Of a stretch of DNA of 64,000 nucleotides, positions 24,460-35,604 are shown piece by piece (positions within the stretch are counted from its first letter, which is position 1; each line of letters opens with the position of its first letter). Made by a program: the position numbers and the translations under genes. Source of the DNA: Nymphaea colorata (Eukaryota; Streptophyta; Magnoliopsida; Nymphaeales; Nymphaeaceae); contig NC_045142.1 in assembly GCF_008831285.2 (NCBI RefSeq), positions 24,813,876 to 24,877,875 on the forward strand, read 5' to 3'. Under the pieces are notes generated by a model that saw nothing but the letters and a program-made list of their open reading frames with translations, searched no databases and had not been told where the DNA came from.

Positions 24460-25713
24460 AACAACCCAAAAACTTAATGTCGATGTGCTTTGACTTTGAC
24501 AAACTGTAGCTATTATAAGAGTACATGACTGCTGAATTATTGTCACACAACAACCTTAGTGGTTTTTCTATACCATACAAAATGCACAGCCTCGTGACAA
24601 AATTCTGCAATTACAAAACCTGATTGGATGTCATTATCTTGGCACCCAGCAAAGTCAGAATCTGAATACCCAATGATCTCCCACTGGTCTGACTTCCTGT
24701 ATGTGAGCATAAAATCTTATGTTCTTTGTAAGCACCTCAAAACTCTTTTTGGCTGCTTCTCAATAATCCATACCAGGATCACTTAAGTGTCTGCCTAACA
24801 TTGCAACGATAAATGCAATATCCGGACGAGTACAAACCTGAGCATACATAAGGCTTCCCACAACAAACGAATAGAGAATTCTTTTCATTTCCTTAGATTC
24901 GATTTCACTTTTAGGGCACTGTTTGAGACTAAACTTATCTCCTTTAGCAACTAGAGTATCTCTTGGTTTACAATCTTTCATGTCAAATCACTGAAGCACC
25001 TTATCAATGTAGGCCCTTTTGTGATAATCCAAGAATACCCCGAGAATGATCTCGAAATATTTGGATCCCCAATACAAAAGATGCACAACCAAGATCCTTC
25101 ATGTCAAATTGTGTTGATAAAAATTCTTAGTTTCATGCAATATGCCCACATCATTACTATTCAGCAATATATCATTGACATATAAAATCAGAAAGATAAA
25201 TTTGCTCCTACTGAAGTTTTGGTATACACATTCATCAATCATATTAGTTTCGAAACCAAATGAAACTATAACTTGATAAAACTTGTAATACCACTGACGG
25301 AAAGCTTGCTTTAGCCCATAGATGGATTTCTTGAGTTTGCAAACCATTTTCTTTGCATTTCCTGAAACAAAGTTTTCTGGTTGCACCATATATATCGTTT
25401 CATCAATGTCTCCATTTAGAAACGCTGTCTTAACATCCATCTAATGCAGCTCTAAGTCAAAATGAGCTACAAGTGCCATTATAGTCCTGAAAGAGTCTTT
25501 CAACGAAATTGGAGAGAAAGTCTATGTATAATCAATGTCTTTCTTTTGAGTAAAGCCCTTAGCGACAAGATGTACTTTATATCTTTCGATGTTACCTAAT
25601 GAATCCCTCTTGGTTTTAAATATCCATTTACAACCAATGAGTTTCACACCTTCAGGCAAGGGAACAACTTCCCATACGTCATTATCCATCATGGACTTTA
25701 TTTCCTCATTCAC
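24460..25713 (-). pseudogene. Copia reverse transcriptase and RNase H remnants
   Basis: Minus-strand pieces at 25713-25522 (DVWEVVPLPEG, CKWIFKTKRDS), 25440-25099 (MDVKTAFLNGDIDETIYM, SIYGLKQA, LYVNDILL) and 24981-24760 (SLMYAQVCTRPDIAF) form the Ty1-copia RT palm and the start of RNase H. An RNase H motif resembling YSDSDFAGCQD follows near 24660. The catalytic YVDD appears as YVND, replacing an essential Asp. Frameshifts and stops separate the pieces, so no active enzyme is made. Confidence 0.9.
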
Positions 25714-26090
25714 TCAAGAGATTTAGAACTCTTTATTGCTTGCTGGAGGTTGATATGATCATCCTCCATTAAGCCCATATCAACATCATGTTCTTGGAGA
25801 TAGACAAAATCATTTGAAATTGTATTTCTCCTCTCTCTATTGGATCTCCTCAGTGGCACCTCTACTTGATTTTCTTGAGATTGTTGAGTTTGTTCTTCAG
25901 TATGAAGATCGACATCATTGCCTTCTTCTGAATAGAGTGGACTCAGGTCCCTCTTCAAAGGCAATGCTTCTAACCTGATCACATCCCCAAACTCAATATC
26001 CTCAAAGAAATGGGCATTTCTCTTTTCAAAGAAAGACTTACTGAATGGATTATAAAACTTATAACCCCTTAGTGTTTGTTCATTTTTCCT
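25714..26090 (-). pseudogene. Copia hinge region between integrase and RT
   Basis: The minus strand reads GYKFYNPFSKSFF, then FFEDIEFG, a Gln/Glu-rich stretch, and VPLRRSNRERRN. This is the region that normally follows the integrase core and precedes RT. The sequence before it joins straight to the GAG-pre-integrase end, which marks the deletion of the catalytic core. Confidence 0.8.
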
Positions 26091-26892
26091 TTATACATTC
26101 AATGTAAACATTAAAGTCTGCAAAATCAAGGGACTTAAGAATTCCTTTTGACATAAGCCTTTATATTCTTTTTTCAGAGATATGTCCTAAGCGCCAATGC
26201 CATAACATAGCAGAATTCTCTTTGGCCAATTTCTTTTAGTACCACTAAACGTAACATGCAAGGTTTCATTATATGAAGCAATCGTATCTATCAAATAAAG
26301 ATTATCGCTACTAGACAAAGAACCAGTGACAATCAAATTTGAGTACAGAAACAACTTAAGTTTACTTCCTCCAAATGAACAATAATAACCGAATTTGTCC
26401 AATGAGGAAATAAGAAACCAAATTCCGTCTAAGAGACGGTACCACATAAGTTTCTGTCAAATTCAAATAGCAACCAGTCTTTAACAATAACCGAAAATCT
26501 GCTATGGCTTCAACCTTCGCCTTCTTGTCATCGCCCACATAGATGAATCTTTCAGCATCAATTGGCGTTCGACAATTTAGGTTGTCTTGCATAGAGACAC
26601 TTATGTGAGTAGTAGTACCTGAATCTACCCACCAAGTGTTTTTGGGTACTGAAGTTAAATTAACCTTAGAACAAACCAAAGTGAGAAGTGTACCATTCTT
26701 TTTACGCCATACGTGATATTTAGTATAATCCCCCTTCATATGACTTTCACCCTTGCAAAAGAAGCAGCCTAATAGGCCTTCCTTATGCTTCTTCTGTTTC
26801 TTAACGGATGATTGGTCAACTGCAATTTCCTTAACAGTCTTTCTTTTCTTACTTGAAAAAATCGAATCATTTAACTCAGGAATAGTACTCAA
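26091..26892 (-). pseudogene. Copia gag end, protease and GAG-pre-integrase remnants
   Basis: A 176-codon minus-strand frame (26892-26362) holds a gag zinc knuckle CFFCKGESHMKGD, where the last Cys has become Asp. It then has WWVDSGTTTHIS, the aspartic protease active site, and TYVVPSLRRNLVS. A frame change leads to FGYYCSFGG and, past 26190, to LWHWRLGHISEKRI, the GAG-pre-integrase motif. The sequence then reaches TNTKG and jumps to the post-core hinge. Most of gag upstream is degraded. Confidence 0.88.
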
Positions 26893-27589
26893 AATTTACA
26901 AATATCATATAAGCAGAACTCACTGTACAAAGAACAAACCAAAGCATGCTCATAATCAATACATGTACAAAGATGAAATAACAAATATAAATGAATTTAA
27001 ATACAATGACCTAAATCCCATCACAAGGTACCGGTGCAACGTTAATATCCAATCTTTGGATTGAAATACTAACTGCAAGTGGTATTCTTGGTCAACAATG
27101 AATATAAATAATTAACCCTGTCAAACAACGAGCCTATCTTTGGATTGACTCGCTATTCACATGGAAACCTTAAAAATTATCATATATTCATTGCCATGTA
27201 TACTTAAACCTGACCAAACAACAATCCTCCTTTGGGCTGATCATTGTCCGTATGGATCAAGTATACTATCATCTAATGTTTAAAACAAGCAAATTCGTAC
27301 AACAGAGGTCACTTTGGTGACATAAAATATAAACTTACTCATTTAAAACAACAGACATGGCCAAAGTTCAAATTCACATTCCAAACATTCATCTAAAGTA
27401 CACTCATAAATTTAAAACATGCAAAACATGATACATGAATTAAAATTTATATACAAAATTTGTCATTCATTGAATCCAAAACCTGATGTATAAACCAAAT
27501 TACCATACACGTATGCCCTACATTAAATCCAAAACCAAAATGATTCAATGAAATGGGCCCAAAAGAGTCCAAAATTTATAAACCGGTAT

Positions 27590-28140
27590 CATAATCGTGC
27601 TTAAGAGGGTCAAGAACTACTGAATCGGCTTTAAAATGACCCGTATCGTTCTTAAACCACAATTAGAACACCCACATACCCCTACATAGGGCTTAACCAG
27701 TCTAAAAATTAGACGTACCGGTCAAAAATAGACTGTATCGGTTCTAAAACCCACTGAACCGGTTAAAATTGGCCCAAAAAACGGTTCCAAAATTCAATGA
27801 ACCAGTCTGAAAAGCCCTGAATCGGTCTAAATATCAAGTGAACCGGTCTGAAAATGAACTGAATCGGTCTGAAAACAACTGAACCGTTCTGAAAAGGATC
27901 CGAATCGGTTTTAAAACTGAATGAATCGGTCCTAAAATGGTCCGAATCGGATCTAAAAGGTCCGAACCGGTCTGAATCGGACCGAATCGGTTCTGAATCG
28001 TGTTGAACCGGTCTGAAACCGAATGAACCGGTTCTGGTCTTTTCCAAAACCGGTTTAAAAAAAAGGAACCGATTTACTTAAACCAAATGGATATGGGTCG
28101 GGTCCGATAGGACCCGACCCGGTCCGAAAAATCAAACGCA
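27590..28140 (-). repeat. Degenerate 'aaccggtctgaa' repeats in the copia leader
   Basis: Motifs of the type gaaccggtctgaaa and gaatcggtctgaaa recur roughly every 15-30 bases, with partial dyad symmetry around accggt. On the minus strand they give a quasi-repetitive frame of Ser-Asp-Arg-Phe. Their place between primer site and gag suggests an internal leader array rather than a protein. Confidence 0.65.
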
Positions 28141-28800
28141 GGGGCTCGGGCGCGAGGCGGCAAAATTTTTTTTTTTTTTTTTAAAATCACGATGGATTCG
28201 GATCGAGTCTGTCTAGACCCGACCCGGTCCGACACAGCTCGACCGCCCGAGCGTCGCGGGCGATGGTCATCCACCGGCAGGCCACCCAACTTCGTGGGTG
28301 GCCGCCGGCAGGTGCCGCCTGGACGGCCGGCCGTCGCCCGCCGCGATGGCCGGCCGTCTCCTACCGAAAACCGGCCGTTTCCGACCGGTTTTCACCTTCT
28401 GATTTCCGCCCCTTTTCCTGGATTTGGGCGGTTGCTGAAGCGGCGAGGAGGCCATCGGGGGGTCGCTGGTGACTGTGGGTGGATGGCGGCGGGTCGCACG
28501 GGCCCGTCCGGCGACAGCTTAGTCGCCGGCGGTCGCCCTCTGCCGGCCATCACCTCTCCCTGCCTTCGCCTTTTCCCTTCCTCTTGTTTTCTTCTTTCAT
28601 GGCTGCGAAGGAAACGCCGAGGGCACCGACAGGCCACCCACGGCGTGGGTGGCCGTAGGCAGCGACGCGCCCCAACGGCCGGAGGCCCGCCATCGCCCAA
28701 CGGCGACAAACGCCCCCGATTCTGTCGTCCCCTTCTACGATCCTCCTCATGGCTGCAACGGAAGCCCGACAGCTTCCGTCGCACGCCCTCAACACAATTT
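28141..28800 (-). other. GC-rich leader block of the copia element
   Basis: About 650 bases are very GC-rich in an otherwise AT-rich window and open in several frames on both strands (up to 208 codons on plus), an effect of few stop codons. Words such as ggtggccgccggcag and cggccgtc recur. It may be an untranslated leader or a captured genic fragment. No protein domain was recognised. Confidence 0.5.
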
Positions 28801-28904
28801 TTTTTTTTTTTATTTTGAAAAACTTGCAGCCGAAGAACCAAACAAGGAACATCCGAACGGGAAACGACGCACAAAATCATCCAAAAATCAACGATTTATC
28901 GAAG

Positions 28905-28925
28905 AACAAAGGGTCTGATACCAAA
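28905..28925 (-). other. Primer binding site of the copia element (tRNA-iMet type)
   Basis: Just inside the 5' LTR the minus strand reads TTTGGTATCAGACCC. This matches TGGTATCAGA, complementary to the 3' end of initiator Met tRNA, the usual primer for plant copia reverse transcription. Confidence 0.9.
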
Positions 28926-29400
28926 TGTTGGGATTTCTCCCCATAACGCATATACAAAACCAAACGTATATACCCTAAACAGGATCATGCTCATGCTAAA
29001 TCATTGAAATAAACGAAACCTTAAACTGAAGCGGAAGCGTACCTGAATCCATCTGATATGGTGCACGAGAAGATCGCAGCAGGGTCTTCCAGGGTACGTG
29101 CGGCGCGCTTGAGGTCTCTCTCAGATGGGGAAGAGGAAAACCCTAGAAACCAATGTTTCAGGCAACCATTGCACGACTTCAGGGACCACTACCATTTTTA
29201 TAATAAGGACAATTACGGATTCTACCCATCAAAGAGTCCGTAATTCCGTACTGGTATCTATACATTTCAAAATTACCCTATACCATCTAAAATGACGTAA
29301 TATCCCGAAATGCAATCACTTAAGCAGATATTTACATTAAGACAGCTATAATGTCTGAAATTCCTCATAGACATATACCGGCCCACCAAATGATCTTACA
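28926..29400 (-). repeat. 5' LTR of the copia element
   Basis: 475 bases, the same length as the other LTR with about 12 substitutions. It ends at the duplicated tcgtc target in the TCTP exon. Confidence 0.95.
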
Positions 29401-29826
29401 TCGTCTTCATCAGCACCCTCGGCAGATGGGTTCGCACCAATATCTACGTCAATTGTTCCTTGAACAACCCACTGACAAAACGTAGAAATCACGAGAAAAT
29501 TGCAAAGCTCAGGGAGAGGATTCATCAAATTCTTTGAAATATGACATAGAGAACAAGGTTATAAATCCAAAGAGTATGATCGATGAAGACCTTTTGAAAT
29601 ATAAATGATGTTTATCTAGAAAACAAATTTGAAATCCCTTCCATTACGCAATACAACAAAAGCTTCTTACGACCAAGCAACAAAGAAGTAAATCAAACAA
29701 TCCGGCCAAATCAGCTTATGTAGAATAAGAATCAAAAGGGTATGGTGCTAACCTTTCCTTCTACCTCCCATAGCATGCCATTAGCAATTTCTGTGTGTGA
29801 GGATGAATCAGAAAGGAGCTCATCTC
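29401..29826 (-). pseudogene. TCTP pseudogene, 5' part (two exons)
   Basis: Minus-strand exon 29826-29753 encodes GDELLSDSSSHTEIANGMLWEVEGK, flanked by TTGCAG and GTTAGC. Exon 29471-29401 continues WVVQGTIDVDIGANPSAEG and is cut at ADEDE by the copia insertion. Together these match the N-terminal half of plant TCTP, including the split between EGK and WVV. The first short exon carrying the start Met was not found upstream. With the insertion, deletion and frameshift in the 3' part (23221-23437), this is a disabled gene or an already defective duplicate. Confidence 0.88.
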
Positions 29827-31424
29827 CTGCAATTATATGACCAAACTCAAAAAACAACAGTAGTTTATGAACAGACGAGAAAGGCTGGGGTAAATGACGA
29901 AATTCTGTTCCATATGTCCACCACGTTATGGACATAAGCAAACATGTTAGAGCATTTTCTTCACAAAATACAGAGAAAGAAGTATCCTTGAATACGAGGA
30001 ATCACGCAACAGCAGCAGGGGTTGGTGCTCAACCGAGTCTAATGCATGAGCCAAGGCCATGGATCGCATTCAATCAAGAGACTTCGGCTGCAGGAAATCG
30101 CAAGTCAGTGTAGGAATCGTCAAATCCGTAACAATTTTGATTGAACTGTGAATCGACTGGTTTTCGAAAAGCACAAGAGGGAGATTGGCAGTGTGTAGAA
30201 TCGACCCCAAAACATCCCGTTTGTTGGATTCTCAGAGAATTGACGTGTCGAATCATGAAAGGAGAAGAACGAACGTTGCGAACCCAATGTGATTCGCATC
30301 AACACGAAGAACAGGAAGAAGACATGCAGCACATAAAATCGAACGGACTGAGAAGCATGAAAATTTGATACAGAACTCATACCGTAAGCATCCAGAAACG
30401 AGTGAATTCAGTCAGAACTATAATGCCTTCAAACCAAACACCCCATTAAAGTGACATCGCTAATTATTTTAAATCACATAAAAATATTATAAGTGTATGT
30501 AGGAACTAGGAAGTATTTTCAGGATACATTATTTTTTTTGGCAAATTATTAATCCTTATTCCGTGGGTAACTAACATACGGTTTTGAGATTATGGTTTTT
30601 TTTTTTTTTTTTTATCAAATTCGACTAGAGTTGATTCCCAATGCATCTAAATTATTCAAGGTAGAAATATTTTTTTTTCAAAATTTTTATATAAGACAAA
30701 TAAAATTTTTTAAAATTTAAATACAAACTTTTTTATTTTTTTATTTTGAGGTGGGGCCAAAGCCCATGCGACCCCCTCTTACATTTTATCATTCCTAAAA
30801 AAAAGAAAAGAAAAATAAAAAAAATTATTTAAAAAGGATCTAAAATAAAATTCAAAACAAGGTCAAATGGGATCACTCGAGCTATGGCCCCTAACAAGCA
30901 CTTGCATTTCATTTATGAAAAAATGACTAAAATGGCCAATCATTTAAATGGAATGCCTCCTATAAGGATAAAAATAGAATATGAAAAATATTACACAATA
31001 TAAAATTTTTAAAATACATCAATTGGCAAAAAGGTGAATAAAATTTACAAATTTAATGATATTTGCTTTTATTTTCAATTAGAATTTACAAATTTATGGA
31101 AATTTGCGTTTATTTTCAATAAACGCCGAGTTGAAGGTCAGGCCTAATACTCGTGCGAGTTTTCGGCCCTATCAGAAGCATCCACGTGTCCCCCACAATG
31201 ACACGTGGATACTTTCAATTGGCTGGCGCACATGGTTGATTCAAGTAGGGCTGGCTCTAGTGAGGCCCCCATCTAAACAACCCAAATGATTGTGGGTCCC
31301 ACAGTCCCCACGATGTGCAACTCGTTGATGGACCAATTGGGTTTGACCCAGAGAGCATTGGTGCATTGGCTCGAGCCTAATACAAGTCGAACTAGCCCTC
31401 GACTCTAAGACAAAGGGGAAGAGG
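29827..31424. other. Former TCTP upstream region and intergenic DNA
   Basis: No further TCTP exon was identified. From 30400 the sequence becomes very AT-rich with T and A homopolymers. Fragments of the ggctccgccc-type repeat occur around 30660-30900. A CACGTG-containing pair of words (cacgtgtc and acacgtgg) sits near 31180-31210, without a gene attached. Confidence 0.45.
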
Positions 31425-31795
31425 GGGAAGAACAACGAGTTGAGCTACTTCGACTCGTTAAAGTTCGGCTCGTGAACGAGTTCAAGGCGAGTCATTTGTT
31501 TAACGAGTCGAGCTCGAGTTTATGAGTCTACTTGTTTAAATAATCGAGTTGAGTTTCGAGCTCAAACTTTAATCGAGTTTGTCGAGTCTTAATCAAGTCG
31601 ATATATTCAAACGAGTTTACGAGTTTGTTGAGCCTTAATCCAGTTGAACTATAGCTCAACACTTAACTGTCGAGTCGAGCTCGAGTTGCTTCCGTCGATC
31701 TATTCTTGAACTAGAGCTCAGTCGAGTTCGAGGTTTCATTAGTCGAGCCGAGTTTGAGATGGCTGAACTCGGGCTCGACTCGTGTTCACTCTTAA
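31425..31795. repeat. TCGAG-rich dispersed repeat, copy B
   Basis: This is the longest copy of the family (about 370 bases). The left end reads caacgagttgagctacttcgactcg and the right end ctcgggctcgactcgtgttcactc, which are inverted with respect to each other. The interior is a run of degenerate TCGAG, GAGTTT and GAGCTC words. Confidence 0.6.
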
Positions 31796-32765
31796 GGGGG
31801 GGCCTCGGCTCATCGAGCATCACGAGCCACAAGATTTATTTTATCTATACATATAAACTTCATTAATTTTCAGTTTTTTACATTTGATGCTCCTTAAATT
31901 TTGAAATATAAACTTTGAACAAATTTTTTGGCTTTGCCACCGGGGATCACCCACTAGTTGGTCATACCGGGCTTGACTTAAAGGCTGGGGCGGAGCCAAT
32001 GAGGGTTCGCATGGGGGCATTGACTCATTTTTATAAAAAAAAATAATTTACATGTAAATTTTAGAAAATTTTACTTGTTTTATATAATTTTTTTGAAAAA
32101 TAAAACTTCTGGCTCCTTCCCTGCTTAAAGACCTTCAAGTTGAAGGAGATCAAGAGTCCGAAAGCAAAAATATGTCGTTTGGTATAAACTAGTAAGAGTA
32201 TATCTAACTCGAACTAGAGTTAGTGAAAACAATATTCATTTTATGGTGAACCTAACTCTAGTGGTTGCCTAACCTAACTTGTTCTTTCCAGCACATGCCT
32301 ACTTCATGTGACTCCATTAGGGGGCCCATAAATGGCTGGGATTCGGGTCGGGTCTGGCCTTTTTGGAGTTCAACCAGATTTGGTTTGTCGTTATCGAATC
32401 TGAATTCAGATCCAACTATCACATGATCTGATCAACATTTGCATCATGTAACCGGTCAGGTCGTTATGGGATTTCAGTTGAGTATTAGATTCCGGTTCAG
32501 TTACTAAATTGCATTAGGTTTGAATCAGATTAGTAATTAAATGCAGGGTTCACTATTAAATCCAAATAAGTAGATTCAAAACCAATTTGGTAATCAAATA
32601 TAGCAGGTTCGTTTATGTCACTACCTAACACGACATAAAATTTATTCAAAAATTTGATGAGACGATTCCTTGTATTAAAAAGTTAGTGGGGTTTATATCT
32701 GCTTTGGAATTAGCATCGATGTCATTAGAATCGGCCCTCACTAATCTAATGTATATATATATATA
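31796..32765. other. Intergenic DNA with degenerate motif repeats
   Basis: No gene was seen. About 31960-32120 is a fragment of the ggctccgccc-type family. About 32330-32640 is rich in gattcgggtcgg, gaatcagatt and ggttcag words, like other self-similar plant repeats in this window. Confidence 0.45.
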
Positions 32766-32766
32766 A

Positions 32767-33501
<735 letters not shown>

Positions 33502-33894
33502 AAAAAAAAAAAGAGCCTAACTCTATCCTTGTTTCTTTTTAAATGTATAAACACAAGCTTTTTTTAAAAGAGTAGGTGAAGCTTAGTGATGTTTAAATGT
33601 TGAATGGATGGCTAATGACCAATTCCGTATAGAGCACGGTCGATGCTCGAGTCGATCACGGTGGTTGATTCATATAAGCCCCTCATGTCATGAACACTGT
33701 GAGGGGCTTTTTCGTCATTCTCAAAAAGAAATTGAAGGCTTTTTTTTTTTTTCACTTTTCCATCTTTGTCCATACGCAGGGTTTTAGCCTTTTTAATCTC
33801 CTGAACATTTTGGACATTTTACCATCCAAGCATCGAGCACCGACCATTAAATCCGACTGGGCATGTGTAGGCCGGCCTCTGAACAATATGACTA

Positions 33895-34080
33895 GCACAC
33901 GAGCCCAGCCGAGTCGGGCCCGAGCTTTACAAAGTCGAGCTTGACTCGACTACAATTGCTCGAGCTTGAGCTTTGCTCAAACTCAAGTTGACTACACAAA
34001 GTCGAGCTTGAACTTGACTCGTTTAACTAGTTTAGCAAATTAAACTCGACTCGTTTCCATTTGAGATGAATGTCACTCTT
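33895..34080. repeat. TCGAG-rich dispersed repeat, copy C
   Basis: gagtcgggcccgagc, gtcgagcttgactcgac and cttgactcgtttaact place this with copies A and B. The right end, atgtcactctt, resembles the gttcactctt end of copy B. Confidence 0.5.
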
Positions 34081-35240
34081 GCCCGTTGAACATGGGTATT
34101 CATTCATCAATTGATCATAAACAGCCCACTCCATAGGCAAAACTACCTTGGAGTTTTCCATGTTTGATAGCATCGGATCTACGGCTATCCAAACACACCC
34201 TACTACGTCTCTTTGACTAACATTATTTTTTCAATCTAAGTCTAGAAAAATTCAATATATAAGGCAATTTTTTCGTTAAAATAAAGTAATTTTTTTTCCC
34301 GATTATATCTTGTCGTAAGTGAACACATCTAAGATAAGCTGTCGTTGAATATAAAAGTCGAAAGAAAAACAATTTTAAATTTCTCAAAATAACAAAGCTT
34401 TAAATTGATGTCATGCGTTGGAAAAAGCGCAATACACGTTTAGAATTTATTATGTTATTTTCGAAAGTTACGTTGCTACCCTTAAGTTAAGAGGAAATAT
34501 TTTACACGTGGAAATTATTTAACTTAAGAAGTTAATAATGAATATCATGAGAGTTTTTTTTTTTTCCCATGTTTCAAAATATACTTTTTAATAAAAGATA
34601 CAATAAAGGATGAACTGTCTTTTTTGGAGAATGCAATAAAAATGCTCAAAAAATTAAAATTCCCCCTAATTATAGAGAACTAACTTTACATCGTTAGAAA
34701 CTTTAGACAACAACTACCGAGATCCTGTCTTAAAGCGTAAATGTAAGAAAAAAAAAAGAATTGGGAAATGCCTATATTTGCTTATAATTTAAAAACCTGA
34801 AATGTTTTTTTACAATTTTCTTAATAAAGGCCACACTTTTTATAAATACCATCAAATACGATATTGAATTACACGAAAAATTAGCTAAAAAGATTATCGG
34901 ACTTTTTGTTCGACAGTTTCGGGACGGTTACTAAGAAAAAATAGAAAAAAATAACAACATTTTTAAAAATTAGAAAAATGAGTGAAAATGGGAAAACTCC
35001 AATTACGAGAGGGGAGAGACGAGTTTGTCAATATCCGACAAGAGGAGGACGTGTCCGGGAAAAATCCACAAGGAGCGATTCTGGACCGTCGATCGTGTGG
35101 AGATGGACGGCTGGCAGGATTCGGCGGATACTGTGTGTTCGGAAGGCGGGGAAAGCGGGTCAGGTTGCGGTCGAGATTTTTCTCCTCGAGAATTTCTTCG
35201 CTCTCCGGTAAGAAAATAAATTCAAATTAAGAAAAAAAAA
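34081..35240. other. Upstream region of the RFI2-like gene
   Basis: AT-rich to about 34970, then more GC-rich through 34980-35215. Several short overlapping frames exist in that GC-rich stretch but none has a domain. It probably contains the promoter of the gene that starts at 35605. Confidence 0.4.
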
Positions 35241-35247
35241 AGGAAAA

Positions 35248-35312
35248 TCTATCTCTCTCTCTCTCTCTCCCGTTCTCTCTCTCTCTCCCCCTCTTCCTCT
35301 CTCCGTCTCTCA
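35248..35312 (+). promoter_or_regulatory. Pyrimidine (CT) tract in the probable core promoter or 5' leader
   Basis: The stretch is almost entirely C and T (ctctctctctc, ctcccgttctc, ctccccctcttcc) about 300 bases before the RFI2-like start codon. Such Y-patches are common around plant transcription starts. No clear TATA box was assigned. Confidence 0.4.
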
Positions 35313-35604
35313 TTCGGTGGATCGATCGATGTTCAGTTGCATCCGACCCCATCCCGTCTTCCTCCCTCGAATTTCAGAGCGCAGAGGGAGGAATTTGGGG
35401 TAGGATCGGTTTTTTTTTTCCCTTTTTTGTTTTCTTTAGTTCCGGCTATTTGGTCCTGTCTTGGTTTCGTCGTCGCTGGTCTGGTGCGGATGATGCTTGG
35501 TTGGACGACGAGAAGGTTGGCTTCTGATTAGGGCTTGTCGAGATTTTTCGGGGAGATAGGGTCTCCTGCGGAGGTGAGGAGGGCAGTGGTGGGGAGCTCG
35601 GATC

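Larger units (their letters stand above)
23438..29400 (-). mobile_element. Ty1-copia LTR retrotransposon, 5.96 kb, integrase-deleted, inserted in TCTP
   Basis: The element is bounded by two 475-bp LTRs at 23438-23912 and 28926-29400, both running TG to CA on the minus strand, and by a 5-bp duplication tcgtc (23433-23437 and 29401-29405). I count 12 differences between the LTRs, 11 of them transitions, so it is fairly young. Coding remnants on the minus strand, in order, are a gag zinc knuckle, protease, GAG-pre-integrase, hinge, RT and RNase H. The integrase core is missing and several frames are broken, so it is non-autonomous. The order gag-PR-(IN)-RT-RH assigns it to Ty1-copia. Confidence 0.95.

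Noticed and set aside
28192-28880. Overlapping frames of 208, 162 and 100 codons on both strands
   Set aside because: High GC content removes stop codons. The region lies in the copia leader and no domain is recognisable in any frame.
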